The translations under genes were made by a program, and so were the position numbers. Under the pieces are notes generated by a model. It was not told the origin of the DNA. It did no database searches and saw only the letters and a list, made by a program, of their open reading frames with translations. A DNA stretch of 64,000 nt, from assembly GCF_014253075.1 (NCBI RefSeq), contig NZ_JACLZJ010000001.1:1302001-1366000 (forward strand), read 5' to 3'. This stretch comes from Ochrobactrum sp. CM-21-5 (lineage in GTDB: Bacteria; Pseudomonadota; Alphaproteobacteria; Rhizobiales; Rhizobiaceae). Each line of letters opens with the position of its first letter. Within the stretch, counting starts at the first letter, position 1. Positions 1-8,470 of this stretch are shown in pieces.

Positions 1-578
1 GGTGAATGCGGATGCGTCGCGGTGACGACCACCACGCAAGCACCTGCGGTTTCTCCCGCCACTATGCCTGCTGGAGCATCTTCGAAAACCAGGCAGTTTC
101 GGGTGTTGAAACCAAGCTTTCTGGCTCCAAGCTCGAAGCATTCGGGGCTTGGTTTGCCGCGCTCTACATCCTCTGCGGAAACGATTGTCTTCGGCATAGG
201 CAGGCCAGCGGCCTTGACCCGGCGGCGAGCAAGTTCCAAGGGTGCCGAGGTGACAATGGCCCAGCGATCTTCAGGCAGAGAGCTTAGAAATTCGTGTGCG
301 CCTTCGATGGGCGCAATGCCGTCGATGTCCGCCATTTCCGCTTCAAGCAATATTTCCGCCTCGCGGATCGGGTCAACGCCCGGAAGGCCGAGGCGACGAA
401 CTGTCTCGACGGCGCGGACGCCATGTATTGTCGGCAGGAATGTTACCGGATCTATGCCATGGCGTTTTGCCCATTCACTCCAAACGCGCTCGGTCGCCGC
501 TATGGAGCTCAATATCGTGCCATCCATATCGAATAGAAAGGCATCGAACGATTTGCCGAAGGGAGAAAGGGAGGTCAC
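1..578 (-). CDS. HAD-superfamily sugar-phosphatase-like hydrolase, 3' end cut by window
   Basis: The N-terminal 192 residues of a haloacid-dehalogenase-type phosphatase are visible; the C-terminus lies beyond base 1. The nucleophile motif DMDGT is at residues 17-21 (Asp17 nucleophile, Asp19 acid/base). A motif II Thr-Ser (IVTSAP) and the motif III/IV region (GKPNP, then VFEDAPAGI) follow in the proper order for subfamily IA. The cap region contains a TIHG...RAVETV pattern, as in sugar-phosphate and glycerol-3-phosphate phosphatases of the GPP/DOG type, so a small phosphorylated sugar or polyol substrate is inferred. The start chosen is GTG at 578, with AAGGA about 8 nt upstream. No in-frame stop occurs between 578 and base 1. 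Family assignment is strong; the substrate is unknown. Confidence 0.85.
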   Translation of the reverse strand, partial: MTSLSPFGKSFDAFLFDMDGTILSSIAATERVWSEWAKRHGIDPVTFLPTIHGVRAVETVRRLGLPGVDPIREAEILLEAEMADIDGIAPIEGAHEFLSSLPEDRWAIVTSAPLELARRRVKAAGLPMPKTIVSAEDVERGKPSPECFELGARKLGFNTRNCLVFEDAPAGIVAGETAGACVVVVTATHPHS

Positions 579-858
579 ACCGCATTTCCTTGAATGACAG
601 GGGAAGAATCGGATGAATAGGTTTCACGTCCGATCATAATGCGGAATTGAACAGAAAGTCACAGCCTTCTCCCCTGAATGAGGCTATGGAAGCCGTGCAG
701 ATGAAAATCCGGCGCAAGCCACTATATTATGGCAGCAAGCGGGCTGCTCCGGAACTTGATCATTGCGTGTGTTTATGGCTTTTTGCACCGCTTGAAAGCC
801 GAGCGAAGATCAGGGAAGAAATGGCGGGCTGAATCGCCTTCTCAGGGTTGTTGTGTAA

Positions 859-1872
859 ATGATTGATATAAAAAATAAAAACAGCATCTATCCGGATCGC
901 CGTTTCGCCGTTGCGCCCATGATCGACTGGACCGATCGTCATTGCAGGTATCTCCATCGGCTGTTTTCGAAGCACGCGCTTCTCTATACGGAGATGGTTG
1001 TGGCCGATGCCATCCTCCATGGTCCGCGTGAGCGTTTGCTTGGTTTTGATGACACGCAGCATCCGGTTGCACTCCAGCTCGGCGGCTCCGATCCGGTGAA
1101 GCTTGCCGAAGCGGCGAAGATAGGTATCGATTTCGGATATGATGAGATCAATCTGAATGTCGGCTGCCCTTCGGACCGGGTTCAATCAGGCACATTCGGC
1201 GCTTGCCTGATGCAGACGCCGGATGTGGTTGCGAGCTGTGTGGCGGCGATGAAAAAAGCCGTGTCTGTGCCGGTTACCGTCAAGTGCCGCATCGGCGTTG
1301 ATGACCAGGATACGGAAGTTGCGCTGGATGCCCTGGCTGGTTTGACGCTTGAAGCAGGCGCGGATGCGCTTTGGGTGCATGCGCGCAAGGCATGGCTGAA
1401 AGGGCTTTCACCCAAGGAAAACCGTGAAATTCCGCCGCTCGACTATGATCGCGTTTATCGCCTGAAAGCGCGGTTGGGAAACACATTTATCGGCATCAAT
1501 GGCGGTATTGGCACATTGGATGCGGCGCGGACGCATCTGGATCATGTTGACGGTGTCATGCTCGGGCGGGCAGCTTATCATAACCCGGCTTTGCTGGCGG
1601 AGGTTGATGGCTGCATCTACGGCGACGATGGATTAAGCGCTGACATGACCGCGATCATCGACGCCATGTGCGACTATATCGATTGGCATATCGCGTCCGG
1701 TGGCAGGCTCTCGCATGTAAGCCGCCATATGGTCGGGCTTTTTACAGGCCTGCCCGGTGCGCGTCGTTGGCGGCAGATTCTCTCTACTGATGCGACGAAG
1801 CCGGGAGCAACCAGCGACGTGCTACGGTTGGCGCATGCAGCAGTGACGGAAGCCAGTGCGGAAGTGGCTTGA
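859..1872 (+). CDS. dusA: tRNA-dihydrouridine synthase A
   Basis: FMN-dependent reductase that makes dihydrouridine in the tRNA D-loop. The 337-residue protein has the DusA opening RRFAVAPMIDWTDRHCR (FMN-binding TIM barrel start), the catalytic cysteine in NVGCPS (Cys103), a KCRIG strand and an HARKAW segment with the substrate/FMN His, and a GING-GI plus MLGRAAY phosphate-binding end. Length is normal for DusA. The ATG at 859 has only a weak upstream Shine-Dalgarno, so a slightly later start cannot be excluded, but the conserved YPDRRF block begins close by. It is monocistronic in appearance: the HAD gene diverges upstream and the DsbB-like gene converges downstream. Confidence 0.95.
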   Translation: MIDIKNKNSIYPDRRFAVAPMIDWTDRHCRYLHRLFSKHALLYTEMVVADAILHGPRERLLGFDDTQHPVALQLGGSDPVKLAEAAKIGIDFGYDEINLNVGCPSDRVQSGTFGACLMQTPDVVASCVAAMKKAVSVPVTVKCRIGVDDQDTEVALDALAGLTLEAGADALWVHARKAWLKGLSPKENREIPPLDYDRVYRLKARLGNTFIGINGGIGTLDAARTHLDHVDGVMLGRAAYHNPALLAEVDGCIYGDDGLSADMTAIIDAMCDYIDWHIASGGRLSHVSRHMVGLFTGLPGARRWRQILSTDATKPGATSDVLRLAHAAVTEASAEVA

Positions 1873-1888
1873 AGTGGCTCTCGTTCCG

Positions 1889-2293
1889 TCACTTAAGCAA
1901 AGAGGCCACATGCGGGAACCGGCGCATGAACAGAATGATGAATTGCGCCGAAATCAGTATAAACGCACCCGCTGACAGCAGGAATGCATTCTCATATACC
2001 GGCTGTTGAAACCCCTGAAAATCGCCATTGGATATCTTTTTCCAGCCCATAAAGTTCTGCTCTACAGCGATAACGGCGGCGAAAAAAGCGCTGAGACGAA
2101 GGCCGAAAATATAAAGTAAACTTTTGTAGTTCGGAAGAACCATCGCGAGCCCGAGAACACCGATGACGGTTCTTTGTACCCGGCAGTAAGGGCAAGCATA
2201 GACCATGCCGGTGTAGTCTGCTGTCCATGCGATCAGCGATACGAGTATGCTGAGCAGCCCAAGAATAATTATATAATTCTTAATATTTTTCAT
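1889..2293 (-). CDS. DsbB-like four-helix membrane protein with a single CxxC
   Basis: A 134-residue integral membrane protein with about four hydrophobic segments (roughly residues 7-25, 40-54, 60-77 and 103-122). A CPYC motif (Cys34, Cys37) sits after the first helix and is followed by an Arg-rich stretch, as in the quinone-linked thiol oxidase DsbB, which re-oxidises DsbA. It has no other cysteine, so the second periplasmic pair that DsbB uses to oxidise DsbA is absent. The inferred role is a thiol-redox protein of the inner membrane; a full DsbB cycle is doubtful. The gene converges on dusA. Its 5' end and upstream region are markedly AT-rich compared with neighbours, which could mean transfer or simply a promoter. 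Confidence 0.6.
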   Translation of the reverse strand: MKNIKNYIIILGLLSILVSLIAWTADYTGMVYACPYCRVQRTVIGVLGLAMVLPNYKSLLYIFGLRLSAFFAAVIAVEQNFMGWKKISNGDFQGFQQPVYENAFLLSAGAFILISAQFIILFMRRFPHVASLLK

Positions 2294-2394
2294 AATAACG
2301 CCTTAATGAAATTAAGTATTTAGTATATATTGAAGTTGGGCGCCTTGTAAATCGCAATAAGTATATAGTTTGTTCAGGCGGTATTTATAAGTAA
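2294..2394. other. AT-rich intergenic gap
   Basis: A short gap between the DsbB-like gene (leftward start) and the 3' end of the aspartic protease gene. It is strongly AT-rich with several TATA-like steps and probably carries the promoter of the DsbB-like gene. I could not assign clear -35/-10 boxes. Confidence 0.3.
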
Positions 2395-3099
2395 TCAATC
2401 AATCAATATCAACTGGTCGCCGCGAACGGTAAAGCCGCCAAGTGTTTTCAGGAAATTCATGCCAAGCAGGCTGCCGGTCATCAGCCCTTCCTTGGTCACT
2501 AGTGCACGAATGTCGTGGCGCTCTATTTCACCGATTTGCAAGGTGGAAATACGGATGTCGGCGGCATGGGCCTGGCCATTGGCCGTCATGACCGGCACGG
2601 AATAAGACAGTGACGCGGTATCCAGGCCTGCGCGCTGTGCGTCTTCCTGTGAAAGCACGATCGACGATGCACCAGTATCGACCAGAAAGTGCACACGTGC
2701 GCCGTTGACCCGTCCATTGACCTCGAAATGACCATTGGCTGATTTAGCCAGGGTTACCGTCAGCGAACCGTCTGCGCCGCGACCGGAAATCGGACTGCCG
2801 GGGATCAGTCCTGCGGTGATCCGGCTCGCTGCGTCCTGAAGATCGTATCGATATTGATAACCGGCGACGAGGCCAAGCACGATCACCGCCCAGACAGCCA
2901 TGTTGCGCGCGAAATCGCTGAGCCGGATACCGGAGCCGAGCAGGCCCGCAGCCAGAACGACGCCCCAGATGCCGAGATAGGCCGCACGGGCGAAGGCATC
3001 GTTGGCAAGCCCCATGGTCATGCCGCTGTCATTGTTGGACATCAGCAACAGGGCAACGATCGCTATGACGGCAATTGCTATCCAAAAGAAACGCCCCAT
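2395..3099 (-). CDS. Membrane-anchored retropepsin-like aspartic protease (TIGR02281 type)
   Basis: A 234-residue protein with hydrophobic segments near residues 4-20, 40-58 and 67-81, followed by a periplasmic clan-AA aspartyl protease domain (about 112-234). The single active-site motif is DTGAS at 141-145, preceded by the FLV strand, with a later LLGMNFL flap/hydrophobic-glycine motif. One DTG per chain means it must dimerise, like retropepsins. Its biological substrate is not known. The start codon shares its A with the stop codon of the DUF1289 gene upstream (TGATG), so the two are translationally coupled in an operon with cobS. Confidence 0.85.
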   Translation of the reverse strand: MGRFFWIAIAVIAIVALLLMSNNDSGMTMGLANDAFARAAYLGIWGVVLAAGLLGSGIRLSDFARNMAVWAVIVLGLVAGYQYRYDLQDAASRITAGLIPGSPISGRGADGSLTVTLAKSANGHFEVNGRVNGARVHFLVDTGASSIVLSQEDAQRAGLDTASLSYSVPVMTANGQAHAADIRISTLQIGEIERHDIRALVTKEGLMTGSLLGMNFLKTLGGFTVRGDQLILID

Positions 3100-3290
3100 C
3101 AGCCTTCTCTCTTTTCCAATTCTTGGTGCCGCACCGGCAATTGCATCATCACGGCCTGCCGTTCTGCATCGGACATGCCCGACCAGCGGGAGATTTCATC
3201 CAGCGTACGCGCGCATCCGAGGCAAAAACCGCTTCTTATATCCATCGTACAAACCAGCATGCACGGCGATTCGATCATGGTCTTATTCAT
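3099..3290 (-). CDS. DUF1289 small cysteine-rich protein
   Basis: A 63-residue protein with the DUF1289 pattern: SPCMLVC near the N-terminus, then FCLGC and a TLDEI-x-x-W helix. The four cysteines (10, 14, 23, 26) are arranged as a probable metal-binding knot. Function is unknown for the family. It lies 18 bp after cobS and overlaps the start of the protease gene by one base. Confidence 0.85.
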   Translation of the reverse strand: MNKTMIESPCMLVCTMDIRSGFCLGCARTLDEISRWSGMSDAERQAVMMQLPVRHQELEKREG

Positions 3291-3308
3291 GCATTCAATG
3301 TGGTTGCG

Positions 3309-4091
3309 TCACAGCGCCATGGCAAGTCCGGTCAGAACGGCAAGCGCGCCGATCTGCTGTGCCGCGCCAAGCGTATCGCCGGTCTGTCCGCCTATCTTCG
3401 TCTGACACAGTCTTGCGAAACCGTAGAGAGCTGCGGCGATGAGGATCACCGTGTTGACGACAGCCGGAATGCCACCCGCCGGAATGAGGCACAGCAGCAG
3501 AATAAGGATGGCAATGGTCAAGGCGCAGACCACCGTTTCCCATTGCGGCTGTCCGGCACTGTCAGCCAGTCCGCCTGGGCGCGCCGAGGGCAGGGCGTAC
3601 CATATGGCGAGCATGCCCGCGCGGCTTGCGGCTTCCGAAGCAATGAGCGCGAGCGCGGCATAACCTGATCCTGCACGCTCCATGATTGCCGCCAGAAGCG
3701 AAGCTTTCAGGACGGTCCAGATAATGAGGGTCAGGGCGGCGAAGGTTCCGATACGTGAATCTTTCATGATATCGAGGCGGCGGTCGGGTGCTGCGCCGCC
3801 GAAAAAACCGTCTGCCGTGTCGCCCAGACCATCTTCGTGCAGTGCCCCCGTCATGGCGGCGAGCATGCCGACTGCGATCAGCCCGCAGGCAAGGGCGGGC
3901 AAATGCAGGCCATCGGCGACCAGAAGAGCAATACCTGCAAGCAATCCCAGAACAGCGCCGGCAAGCGGGAAGGCGCGTGCAGTATGCGAAAGCGAATCGT
4001 CAACGCTGGCAAACCAGCTCTGCGGAAGGGGCAGGCGGCTCAGAAAACCCAGCGACCGGATAGTATCGCCTATAAGGCCATTTCGCTGCAA
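3309..4091 (-). CDS. cobS: Adenosylcobinamide-GDP ribazoletransferase (cobalamin synthase)
   Basis: Joins adenosylcobinamide-GDP with alpha-ribazole(-phosphate) to form adenosylcobalamin (phosphate) at the inner membrane. It is a polytopic protein with the family signature [15 protein letters not shown] (acidic metal-binding loop) followed by [15 protein letters not shown], and ends in the conserved [13 protein letters not shown] segment. A TTG start at 4091 is chosen because GGAG lies 7 nt upstream and it gives 260 residues, the length I recall for Brucella CobS. An in-frame ATG at 4205 would add 38 atypical residues and run into the divergent cobT leader. It heads an operon with the DUF1289 and protease genes. 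Confidence 0.92.
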   Translation of the reverse strand: MQRNGLIGDTIRSLGFLSRLPLPQSWFASVDDSLSHTARAFPLAGAVLGLLAGIALLVADGLHLPALACGLIAVGMLAAMTGALHEDGLGDTADGFFGGAAPDRRLDIMKDSRIGTFAALTLIIWTVLKASLLAAIMERAGSGYAALALIASEAASRAGMLAIWYALPSARPGGLADSAGQPQWETVVCALTIAILILLLCLIPAGGIPAVVNTVILIAAALYGFARLCQTKIGGQTGDTLGAAQQIGALAVLTGLAMAL

Positions 4092-4244
4092 CTCACTGCT
4101 CCGCTTTGCTTTCTGGTCGGGTGCGTTACGTTTTTTTCTGCCGAAGCCAATCAACTCAAAGAGGTGATTTGAAAATTCACGCCAGTGCTTATAGGACGAG
4201 CGCAACAGATTTGCATCCTCCCTTCATTGAATGGACTGAACGAT

Positions 4245-5267
4245 ATGAGCGCTAGCGGCCTTCCTTTTGACGATTTCCGTGAACTGATCCGCAATCTTCC
4301 AGGCCCGGATCTCGGTGCGGAAACGGCAGTCCGCACACGGGAAGCAACTTTGACCAAGCCTGCCGGCTCCCTTGGGCAGCTTGAGGAAATTGCAGCCTGG
4401 CTTGCTGCGTGGACCGGAAAGCATACACCGCAGATCAATCGCCCGCTGGTTGCAGTGTTTGCCGGCAATCATGGCGTGACGGCGAAGAACATCACGCCCT
4501 TTCCGTCGAGCGTGACCGCGCAGATGGTAGAAAATTTTGCGGCTGGTGGCGCGGCCATCAATCAGATCTGCATTGCGCATGATCTCGGCCTGAAGGTTTT
4601 CGATCTGGCGCTGGAGCATCCGACCGCCGACATCACAGAAGAAGCCGCCATGGATGAGCGCAGCTGCGCGGCCACCATGGCCTTCGGTATGGAAGCTATC
4701 GCTGGCGGCACCGATCTGCTCTGTATCGGCGAAATGGGTATCGGCAACACCACGATTGCCGCGGCCATCGCTCTGGCGCTCTTTGGCGGTTCAGCGGAAG
4801 ATTGGGTTGGTCCCGGCACCGGATCGACGGGTGAACTGATGCAGCGCAAGCTTGCGGCGGTTCGCGGTGCGGTCGCGCTCCATCAGGCGCATTTGAAAGA
4901 TCCGCTGGAAGTGCTGCGCCGTCTGGGCGGGCGTGAAATTGCTGCCATGGCGGGTGCAATTCTGGCCGCTCGCATGGAGAAAATTCCGGTTATCGTCGAT
5001 GGTTTCGTGGCAAGTGCCGCTGCGGCCGTGCTCTATGCGGTCAATCCGGAATCGATCGATCATTGCCTGTTCGGTCATGTTTCAGCAGAACCGGGTCATC
5101 GCCGCCTGCTGGAAAAGATGGCGAAAAAACCACTTCTCGATCTTGGCATGCGCCTTGGTGAAGGCACCGGCGCGGCATTGGCCGCAGGGATCGTCAAGGC
5201 CGCCGCTCTATGCCACAGCGGCATGGCCACCTTTGAACAGGCTGGCGTGACGGCCTCGAAGCAATAA
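4245..5267 (+). CDS. cobT: Nicotinate-nucleotide--dimethylbenzimidazole phosphoribosyltransferase
   Basis: Activates the lower ligand of B12: it transfers ribose phosphate from nicotinate mononucleotide to dimethylbenzimidazole, giving alpha-ribazole phosphate for CobS. The 340-residue protein has LTKPAGSLG near residue 40, the FAGNHGV loop, GEMGIGNTT and the C-terminal LGEGTGAALA block with the catalytic glutamate. The start at 4245 (MSASG) matches the family N-terminus; an upstream in-frame start at 4185 would add 20 residues unlike the family. It is divergent from cobS across about 150 bp, and a strong terminator follows. No cobalamin riboswitch fold was recognised in that gap. Confidence 0.95.
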   Translation: MSASGLPFDDFRELIRNLPGPDLGAETAVRTREATLTKPAGSLGQLEEIAAWLAAWTGKHTPQINRPLVAVFAGNHGVTAKNITPFPSSVTAQMVENFAAGGAAINQICIAHDLGLKVFDLALEHPTADITEEAAMDERSCAATMAFGMEAIAGGTDLLCIGEMGIGNTTIAAAIALALFGGSAEDWVGPGTGSTGELMQRKLAAVRGAVALHQAHLKDPLEVLRRLGGREIAAMAGAILAARMEKIPVIVDGFVASAAAAVLYAVNPESIDHCLFGHVSAEPGHRRLLEKMAKKPLLDLGMRLGEGTGAALAAGIVKAAALCHSGMATFEQAGVTASKQ

Positions 5268-5270
5268 GAC

Positions 5271-5302
5271 AAAAAGCCCGGAGAATTCTCCGGGCTTTTT
5301 CT
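5271..5302. terminator. Bidirectional terminator between cobT and lrp-like gene
   Basis: AAAAAGCCCGGAGAATTCTCCGGGCTTTTT: a perfect GC-rich stem flanked by A and T runs on both sides, lying exactly between two converging genes, so it can serve both. Confidence 0.92.
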
Positions 5303-5782
5303 TCAGTTGTTGTCTTTATCCAGCACCATGTAATCGAGCGGCAGTTCGGTCGTGTATTTGATCTGCTCCATGGCAAAGGATGAAGACACGTCGCGAATTT
5401 CGATCTTGCTGATCAGACGCTTGTAGAATGCGTCATAGGCGGCGATGTCCGGCACTGCCACGCGCAGGAGATAATCGACATCGCCACTCATGCGGTAGAA
5501 CTCGATGACCTCGGGAAATTCCTGCACAACTTCCGAGAACCGTTTCAGCCATTCGTGGCTATGGGAACTCGTGCGCACCGAGACGAACACGGTAACCCGC
5601 GTATTGACGCGCACCGGATCGAGAATGGCGACACGACGTTTGATAACGCCGTCTTCTTCGAGCTTCTGGATACGGCGCCAGCACGGTGTCGTGGAAAGGC
5701 CAACCTTCTTGGCGACGTCAGCCACCGCCAATGTTGCGTCTTCCTGCAATAAGCGCAGTATTTTCCTGTCGAGCCTGTCCAT
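5303..5782 (-). CDS. Lrp/AsnC-family transcriptional regulator
   Basis: A 159-residue two-domain regulator. An N-terminal winged helix-turn-helix (about 1-60) carries LDRKILRLLQEDA and the LSTTPCWRRIQKLEEDGVI recognition region, and a C-terminal RAM/ACT-like effector domain includes the GDVDYLLRVAV motif typical of amino-acid-responsive Lrp proteins. It is expected to bind DNA as dimers or octamers and sense an amino acid; which one cannot be told. No transporter or amino-acid enzyme lies divergently beside it, so the target is not suggested by context. Confidence 0.92.
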   Translation of the reverse strand: MDRLDRKILRLLQEDATLAVADVAKKVGLSTTPCWRRIQKLEEDGVIKRRVAILDPVRVNTRVTVFVSVRTSSHSHEWLKRFSEVVQEFPEVIEFYRMSGDVDYLLRVAVPDIAAYDAFYKRLISKIEIRDVSSSFAMEQIKYTTELPLDYMVLDKDNN

Positions 5783-5910
5783 GCGTTCTCATTCCCGGTT
5801 TTAGAAATCGTTTCCCGAACTTTACAGTGATCTGAAACGTCATACCTTATGGTTTGCTATCTTACGAAATTACAGGAAAATTTTTCTTGCGAAAGCTGAC
5901 AGAATAAAAT

Positions 5911-6543
5911 TTATCTATCGTTCTTGATGAGGTTGCGGACTTTTGCCTGAAGAATGGGCACGACTTCCGCGTCAAACCACGGATTCCGTTTCAGCCATGC
6001 ACTGTTTCGCCATGAGGGGTGTGGCAATGGGAGGACGATCCTGCCACTGGCATTCGGCGTGTCCATAAAATATCGCCAGTTCTGCACGGTTTCCGTCAGA
6101 CTGCGTCCGCGATGGCCGGGCAGGTGATAGGCAAGCGCGTACTGACCGACGACAAGGATGAACTCCAGTTGCGGCATGCTGGCAAAAACACGGTCATGCC
6201 AGGTCAGTCTGCATTCGCGGCGCGGCGGCAGATCGCCGCCATGCTTATCGTAACCGGGAAAGCAGAAGCCCATCGGAACGATGGCGAAAAGCGCTGGGTC
6301 GTAGAACTGTTCACGGCTTGTACCGAGCCACTGTCTCAGACGGTCTCCCGAAGGGTCGTTGAAAGGCAGCGAGGTGTTGTGAACGCGAATGCCCGGTGCT
6401 TGCCCGCAGATCGCGATGCGCGCTGTGCTGGAGACGATGCAGACAGGATTTGGCTCATGCGGCATGGGCGGTGGGAACAACGGCTCGTCACGGCAGATAC
6501 GACACGCCTGAATGGAACGGCTGAGCTTTTTCAGATTATCCAT
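5911..6543 (-). CDS. Uracil-DNA glycosylase family protein
   Basis: A 210-residue protein of the UDG superfamily. It shows the uracil-binding/catalytic loop CGQAPGIRVH (about residue 46), an LPPRREC segment and the C-terminal LPHPSWRN motif that inserts into the DNA helix. N-terminal cysteines (CRICRDEP) could bind metal, but the complete four-cysteine 4Fe-4S pattern of family 4/5 enzymes is not evident. DNA-repair activity is inferred from family; this subgroup is poorly characterised and the substrate is uncertain. The SNase-like gene on the same strand lies just upstream (11 bp), so they may be cotranscribed. Confidence 0.8.
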   Translation of the reverse strand: MDNLKKLSRSIQACRICRDEPLFPPPMPHEPNPVCIVSSTARIAICGQAPGIRVHNTSLPFNDPSGDRLRQWLGTSREQFYDPALFAIVPMGFCFPGYDKHGGDLPPRRECRLTWHDRVFASMPQLEFILVVGQYALAYHLPGHRGRSLTETVQNWRYFMDTPNASGRIVLPLPHPSWRNSAWLKRNPWFDAEVVPILQAKVRNLIKNDR

Positions 6544-6553
6544 AAAACGCGGT

Positions 6554-7222
6554 TCAACTCCGGGTTTGAAAAAAATCGAGGATGGCTGCGATATAATCCC
6601 TGATGTAGGTCAGAACGTTGCCAATTACATCGGGCGGGGACGGGTTGCGGTCTGCCTCAGGCGCTTCACCCGGCTTCGTGTGCTCCTTGCGCCATTGCGA
6701 CGGTGTTTCGAACCGGCCGGCCCATATACCGCGGCGGTTCCGGCGGGCCTCTGCCTCTTCACCGCGATAATCGCCGTAGGCGACAGCCCAGCCCTGTTCG
6801 ACCATCCAGCCATTGAGATCCGTGTCACCGAGATAACAGCGTGCGAGATCGCGCGCATACTGGTCCACACCTTCCTTCTCGCAGCGAATCTGCCTTTTTC
6901 CGATCAAGACTCTCAATGCGTTGCGGGCATCTTGACCGCAGGCATAGCGTCCATCGGGTTTTTGGCAGCTTTGCTGCATTTCCGGTGCATCGATGCCCTT
7001 CAAACGAATATGAATTTTGCCGAGAACAACAGTATCGCCATCGATTACATAGACCGGGCCGGTCAGGGATTCCCGTGGCTGGCGATTGACAGGCAGATAA
7101 ACGATAGCTGCACCAAGGATGGAAAAAAGCAGTAGAGTCAGGAGGATGCTGCGAAAACCTCCACCTGTTTTCCGGCGGTGGGGATGGAAACGTCGTCTGT
7201 TGAACCGTCGGTTATAGCGCAT
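6554..7222 (-). CDS. Staphylococcal-nuclease-like (thermonuclease family) protein, membrane-anchored
   Basis: A 222-residue protein with a very basic N-terminus (RFNRRRFHPHRRK), one hydrophobic anchor (about 25-44) and an SNase domain (about 55-170). Catalytic features are visible: VIDGDTVVLG (Ca-binding Asp), RLKGIDAPE (catalytic Arg and Asp), then YARDLARCYLGD with the second Arg and the ALA-type core. Two cysteines near the DAPEMQQSC segment may form a disulphide, consistent with a periplasmic location. A C-terminal amphipathic tail (about 200-222) is not part of the fold. The likely role is nuclease activity outside the cytoplasm; the true substrate is unknown. Confidence 0.85.
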   Translation of the reverse strand: MRYNRRFNRRRFHPHRRKTGGGFRSILLTLLLFSILGAAIVYLPVNRQPRESLTGPVYVIDGDTVVLGKIHIRLKGIDAPEMQQSCQKPDGRYACGQDARNALRVLIGKRQIRCEKEGVDQYARDLARCYLGDTDLNGWMVEQGWAVAYGDYRGEEAEARRNRRGIWAGRFETPSQWRKEHTKPGEAPEADRNPSPPDVIGNVLTYIRDYIAAILDFFQTRS

Positions 7223-7675
7223 CTGCCACTGTTCCCCGTTTCATGCTGTTTATCCTATTCAGTTGCGGGGCCAAAATCCTGAGTGGCGTATTCCCGGTAT
7301 TTTGTTGGGGGGCGACAACAGTTAGTTTGTGATCAATTAGCAACAGTCTTTACCCTTGCTTTAGGCTACAAACATGCCAGACGACTTTTGCCTATTTCCC
7401 GCCACAAAGGCGCGGCACCCGATAAGGAAAGGCAAAAGGCCGTCAAACAAAACCGGAGCAGTCGCTCTCGCGGGATAGGCAGAAATGACAAAGGGCGTGT
7501 TGTTGCAGAACGATTCGTTGCAGGATGGGAAAAACCCCGTCAGTGCTTCCTTTTTCGCTCCATATTCCAGGCGAGCTTTTTTCCGTCAAGATCGGGTCGC
7601 AGTGTTGACGAAAAGAGCGTGCATTCTGCTTCCCATGAATTCCTCTTCCACCGAATGTGAAAGACCGGCGTTGTG
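7223..7675. other. Long intergenic region upstream of exoR-like gene
   Basis: About 450 bp between the divergent SNase-like and exoR-like genes. Open frames here lack a ribosome-binding site, motifs and family resemblance, so none is called. It presumably holds both promoters and a long exoR leader. A direct GTTGCAG repeat occurs near 7503 and 7519. I see no terminator or known RNA fold. Confidence 0.4.
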
Positions 7676-8467
7676 ATGCGTATTCGCAGTTTTTCATACC
7701 CAGCAATCGCAATGATGCTTGGCTTTGCCATTGCATGCAGCAGTGCTTTGGCATTCGATCTCAACGATGATGCTGAAAAGTCGCGAAGCCCGTTTGAACT
7801 CTTCAAGTTCGGTTTTTCCGCTTACAAGAACGGCCATAAAGACGAGGCCATCAAGGCGTTGCGCTATGCTGCGGAGCGCGGCCATCAGGGCGCGAAATGG
7901 AAGCTGGCGCGCATGTACGCCGATGGCGACGGTGTGACGGAAAACGACTACGAAGCTTACCAGATATTTGAGAAGATCGTCCGTGACGGTGCGGATCCCG
8001 GTTCCGAGAACGAAACCTATGTGGCTGACGCGCTTGTAGCGCTGGCAGGTTATGTAAAGCAGGGTATTCCGGGGTCTCCCGTTCATTCCGATCCCGGTTT
8101 TGCCCGCGATCTCTACATACAGGCTGCCTCGAATTTCGGTGATCCTGCCGCACAGTTCGAATTGGGCAAGATGCTTCTTTCAGGTGAGGGCGGCGATCGC
8201 AATGCGGTTCAGGCCGCGCGCTGGTTCCAGCTTGCCGCAAAGAAGGGCAATACGAATGCGCAGGCCATGCTTGGCAATATGCTGTTCCAGGCTGGCAAAA
8301 CCGTACGTGGCCTTGCCTTGCTGACGGCGGCATTCGAGCGCTGCCAGCCGCAGGATTGCCCCTGGATTCGTGATTTGCAGGAACAGGCTTTCTCCATCGC
8401 AGGCGAGGCCGACCGCCGCAACGCCGTCGTGCTATCCAGCGATCTGGTTAAAAAAGGCGAGTACTGA
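7676..8467 (+). CDS. exoR: ExoR-like periplasmic regulator with Sel1-like repeats
   Basis: A 263-residue secreted protein with a signal peptide to about residue 26 (ALA|F). The mature part begins with a SPFE-FKFGFSAYKNG-KDEA block and continues with YADGDGVTEND-EAY and GIPGSPV, a pattern I recognise from Sinorhizobium ExoR. It has Sel1/TPR-type helical repeats (for example AAERGHQGAKWKLARMYADG and AASNFGDPAAQFELGKM), and a C-terminal cysteine pair (CQPQDC). In rhizobia ExoR binds the periplasmic side of the sensor ExoS and holds the ExoS/ChvI system off; the Brucella counterpart is BvrS/BvrR. The same job is inferred here. ATG 7676 is used; a GTG at 7673 directly precedes it. The downstream xthA gene converges with only a few bases between. 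Confidence 0.8.
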   Translation: MRIRSFSYPAIAMMLGFAIACSSALAFDLNDDAEKSRSPFELFKFGFSAYKNGHKDEAIKALRYAAERGHQGAKWKLARMYADGDGVTENDYEAYQIFEKIVRDGADPGSENETYVADALVALAGYVKQGIPGSPVHSDPGFARDLYIQAASNFGDPAAQFELGKMLLSGEGGDRNAVQAARWFQLAAKKGNTNAQAMLGNMLFQAGKTVRGLALLTAAFERCQPQDCPWIRDLQEQAFSIAGEADRRNAVVLSSDLVKKGEY

Positions 8468-8470
8468 TTC

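Noticed and set aside
647..832. A 61-codon open frame between the HAD and dusA genes, with an IRRKPLYY stretch vaguely like SdhE
   Set aside because: TTG start without a ribosome-binding site, and the SdhE core residues (RGxxEMD) are not present; probably promoter DNA.
4092..4244. Possible cobalamin riboswitch between cobS and cobT
   Set aside because: The gap is about 150 bp and no B12-box-like conserved core was recognised.
7283..7754. Open frames in the exoR upstream gap on both strands
   Set aside because: No ribosome-binding sites, no domains and atypical composition; more likely regulatory DNA.
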